This document shows, piece by piece, positions 62,641 through 64,000 of a DNA stretch of 64,000 nt. Below the pieces are notes generated by a model. The model saw nothing but the letters and a program-made list of their open reading frames with translations, had not been told where the DNA came from and ran no database searches. A program made the position numbers and the translations under genes. Position 1 is the first letter of the stretch. The number at the start of each line of letters is the position of its first letter. Source of the stretch: JAFNAG01 sp963721405 (GTDB taxonomy: Bacteria > Acidobacteriota > UBA6911); NCBI GenBank assembly GCA_963721405.1, contig CAVRJA010000003.1:806001-870000 (forward strand), given 5' to 3'.

Positions 62641-64000
62641 ATGGATGAGTGGGGAGGATTTTGCATATTCAACGCCGGTTATGTAGCGGAACTCTATGAA
62701 CGCTACCGGCGGGATCGGGATTCCATCGACCCGGCCAGCCGTGCGATTTTCGCCGGCTGGACGCCGCCCTTGCCGAAAGCCGGCGCCGGGCCGACCGTCA
62801 GCACAACGGGATACCCCTGTTCAAAGATCGTTCGCGCGGTTAACTATGCGGAGTCGATCCGCAAGTTCGGCTATATGGACGCGCAGATCGATCCGCTCGG
62901 GAGTCCGCCGCCCGACGACCCGTCGCTGCACCCCGAAACCCACGGGATCACCGAGGCCGATTTGCGCAGCCTTCCAGCCGACATTGTGTCCGGATCGCTG
63001 GCGGAAGGGAGACGCAATGCATACGAAGTTGTCGGTGCGCTGCGCTCGGTCTACTGCTCCAGCATTGGCTATGATTACGCCCACTTGAGGGGCCCCGAGG
63101 AGCGCGAGTGGCTGGCTCAGGCCGCCGAAGCCGGCTGGTTCCGGCCGCCCGCCGATCCAATCGACGGCCGCGCGCTTCTGGAACGGCTGGTCGAAGTCGA
63201 GACCTTCTCGCGGTTTCTTCTGCACACCTTCCCCGGCAAGTCCATTTTTTGCGGGGAAGGGTTGGACATGTTGATCCCGATCCTGGATGAGGTGATCGCC
63301 GCCGCCGCAGGGGCGGGCACAAGCAACATCCTGATCGGAATGGCCCACCGCGCCCGGGTGAGTGTCCTCGCGCACGTCCTGCAGAAGCCAACCGCACAGA
63401 TCCTGGCCGAATTCAAAGATCCTATCCGGGGCCACAGTTTCCGCGAGAATCTGGGCTGGACCGGGGACGTGAAATATCACGCGGGGGCGCGCCGCGCCTT
63501 GAGCGGCGGCAGGGAGGTCAACATCGTCATTGCCATCCCCCCCAACCCGAGCCATCTCGAGGCCATCGACCCGGTCGTGGAAGGGATGGCACGCGCAGCC
63601 GGGGAGGAGACAGGATCCCAGGGGTCTCCGCGGTGCGACTTCACACGCACGCTGCCGATCCTGATACACGGCGACTCGAGCTTCATCGGCCAGGGAATCG
63701 TCGCCGAAACGCTCAATTTCGAGAGGCTTGCCGGCTACAGCACCGGCGGCACCGTCCACATCATCGCCAACAATCAACTGGGATACACCACTACGCCCGA
63801 GGAGTCGCGCAGCACCCTGTACGCCAGCGATCTCGCCCGGGGATTCAAGATCCCGATTGTGCACGTCAACGCCGACGACCCGGAAGCCTGCATCGGGGCG
63901 GCCCGGCTCGCCTACGCCTACCGCGCCCGTTTCCACCGCGATTTCATGATCGACCTGGTGGGCTATCGCCGGTTCGGGCACAACGAGGGGGATGAACCGC
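62641..64000 (+). CDS. sucA: 2-oxoglutarate dehydrogenase E1 (partial)
   Basis: TCA-cycle enzyme; runs off the window end. Reading from ATG 62641 (62635 is an alternative): FNAGYVAELYERYRRDRDS, SKIVRAVNYAESIRKFGY, RFLLHTFPGKSIFCGEGLDM, GMAHRARVSVLAHVLQKP, NPSHLEAIDPVVEGMARA, LIHGDSSFIGQGIVAETLN, and HIIANNQLGYTTTPEESRS, all typical. About 453 residues of an expected 900-950 are present. Divergent from aceE with about 240 bp between; shared regulation is possible. The start is weakly supported, since a GGGGAGG site lies inside the frame at 62651. Confidence 0.93.
   Translation, partial: MDEWGGFCIFNAGYVAELYERYRRDRDSIDPASRAIFAGWTPPLPKAGAGPTVSTTGYPCSKIVRAVNYAESIRKFGYMDAQIDPLGSPPPDDPSLHPETHGITEADLRSLPADIVSGSLAEGRRNAYEVVGALRSVYCSSIGYDYAHLRGPEEREWLAQAAEAGWFRPPADPIDGRALLERLVEVETFSRFLLHTFPGKSIFCGEGLDMLIPILDEVIAAAAGAGTSNILIGMAHRARVSVLAHVLQKPTAQILAEFKDPIRGHSFRENLGWTGDVKYHAGARRALSGGREVNIVIAIPPNPSHLEAIDPVVEGMARAAGEETGSQGSPRCDFTRTLPILIHGDSSFIGQGIVAETLNFERLAGYSTGGTVHIIANNQLGYTTTPEESRSTLYASDLARGFKIPIVHVNADDPEACIGAARLAYAYRARFHRDFMIDLVGYRRFGHNEGDEP

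Overview
The window is high-GC chromosomal DNA, densely coded on both strands, most likely from an Acidobacteriota bacterium. The evidence is a VWFA protein of the acidobacterial type, glycine/arginine-rich exported M14 peptidase-family proteins, a Gram-negative LolA/LspA/RseP envelope set, and dihydroxy-type isoprenoid and lipid genes in the usual uppS-cdsA-dxr-rseP order. No rRNA, tRNA or CRISPR was found. Assignment below phylum is not possible from sequence alone.

Layout. 1-4093 (-): ileS, lspA and a truncated lolA. 4411-9675 (+): a protein-quality-control block (Hsp20, ClpB, HtpX, GrpE) preceded by two near-identical tandem promoters. 10023-12462 (-): an ECF-like sigma factor with a zf-HC2 membrane partner that carries about ten heptapeptide repeats. 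12632-16080: a solitary nuoF, a MEMO1-family gene, ruvC and a YebC-family gene. 16357-22649 (+): pyrE-truA, a 306-bp MITE-like element, then uppS, cdsA, dxr and rseP. 22646-24747 (-): STAS and RsbW-like partner-switch genes and a BRCT/MerR/TPR fusion. 25154-33638: rpiB, sodC, a fused two-subunit E1 dehydrogenase, a flavodoxin-fold oxidoreductase, a three-gene two-component cluster and a DsbA-like protein. 33892-37698 (+): two tandem M14-family exported proteins, the first of which seems to have lost its catalytic residues. 37779-39896: SMUG1-like glycosylase, a CBS-domain protein and another ECF sigma factor.

40.8-54.5 kb is an accessory island with visibly lower GC. It holds two copies, identical as far as can be seen, of a 2,420-bp IS66-type element, each with its own 8-bp target duplication. 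Each carries a single TnpC-type transposase and, overlapping its stop codon, a gene of the DUF4338/DruA family (the DruA component of Druantia anti-phage systems). One copy splits a YdeI-family gene exactly. A frameshifted IS110-family transposase, orphan membrane proteins, three exported proteins including the VWFA protein, and a dispersed ~45-bp repeat in nearly every intergenic gap make up the rest.

55.0-64.0 kb returns to core genes: an FKBP-TPR isomerase, a MOSC protein, the pyruvate dehydrogenase operon aceE-aceF-lpd (-), and a divergent 2-oxoglutarate dehydrogenase E1 gene cut by the window end. A recurring feature is the use of long inverted repeats in intergenic gaps (4.2, 5.2, 9.8 and 17.7 kb). 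The most promising novelty is the transposon-borne DruA-family gene.
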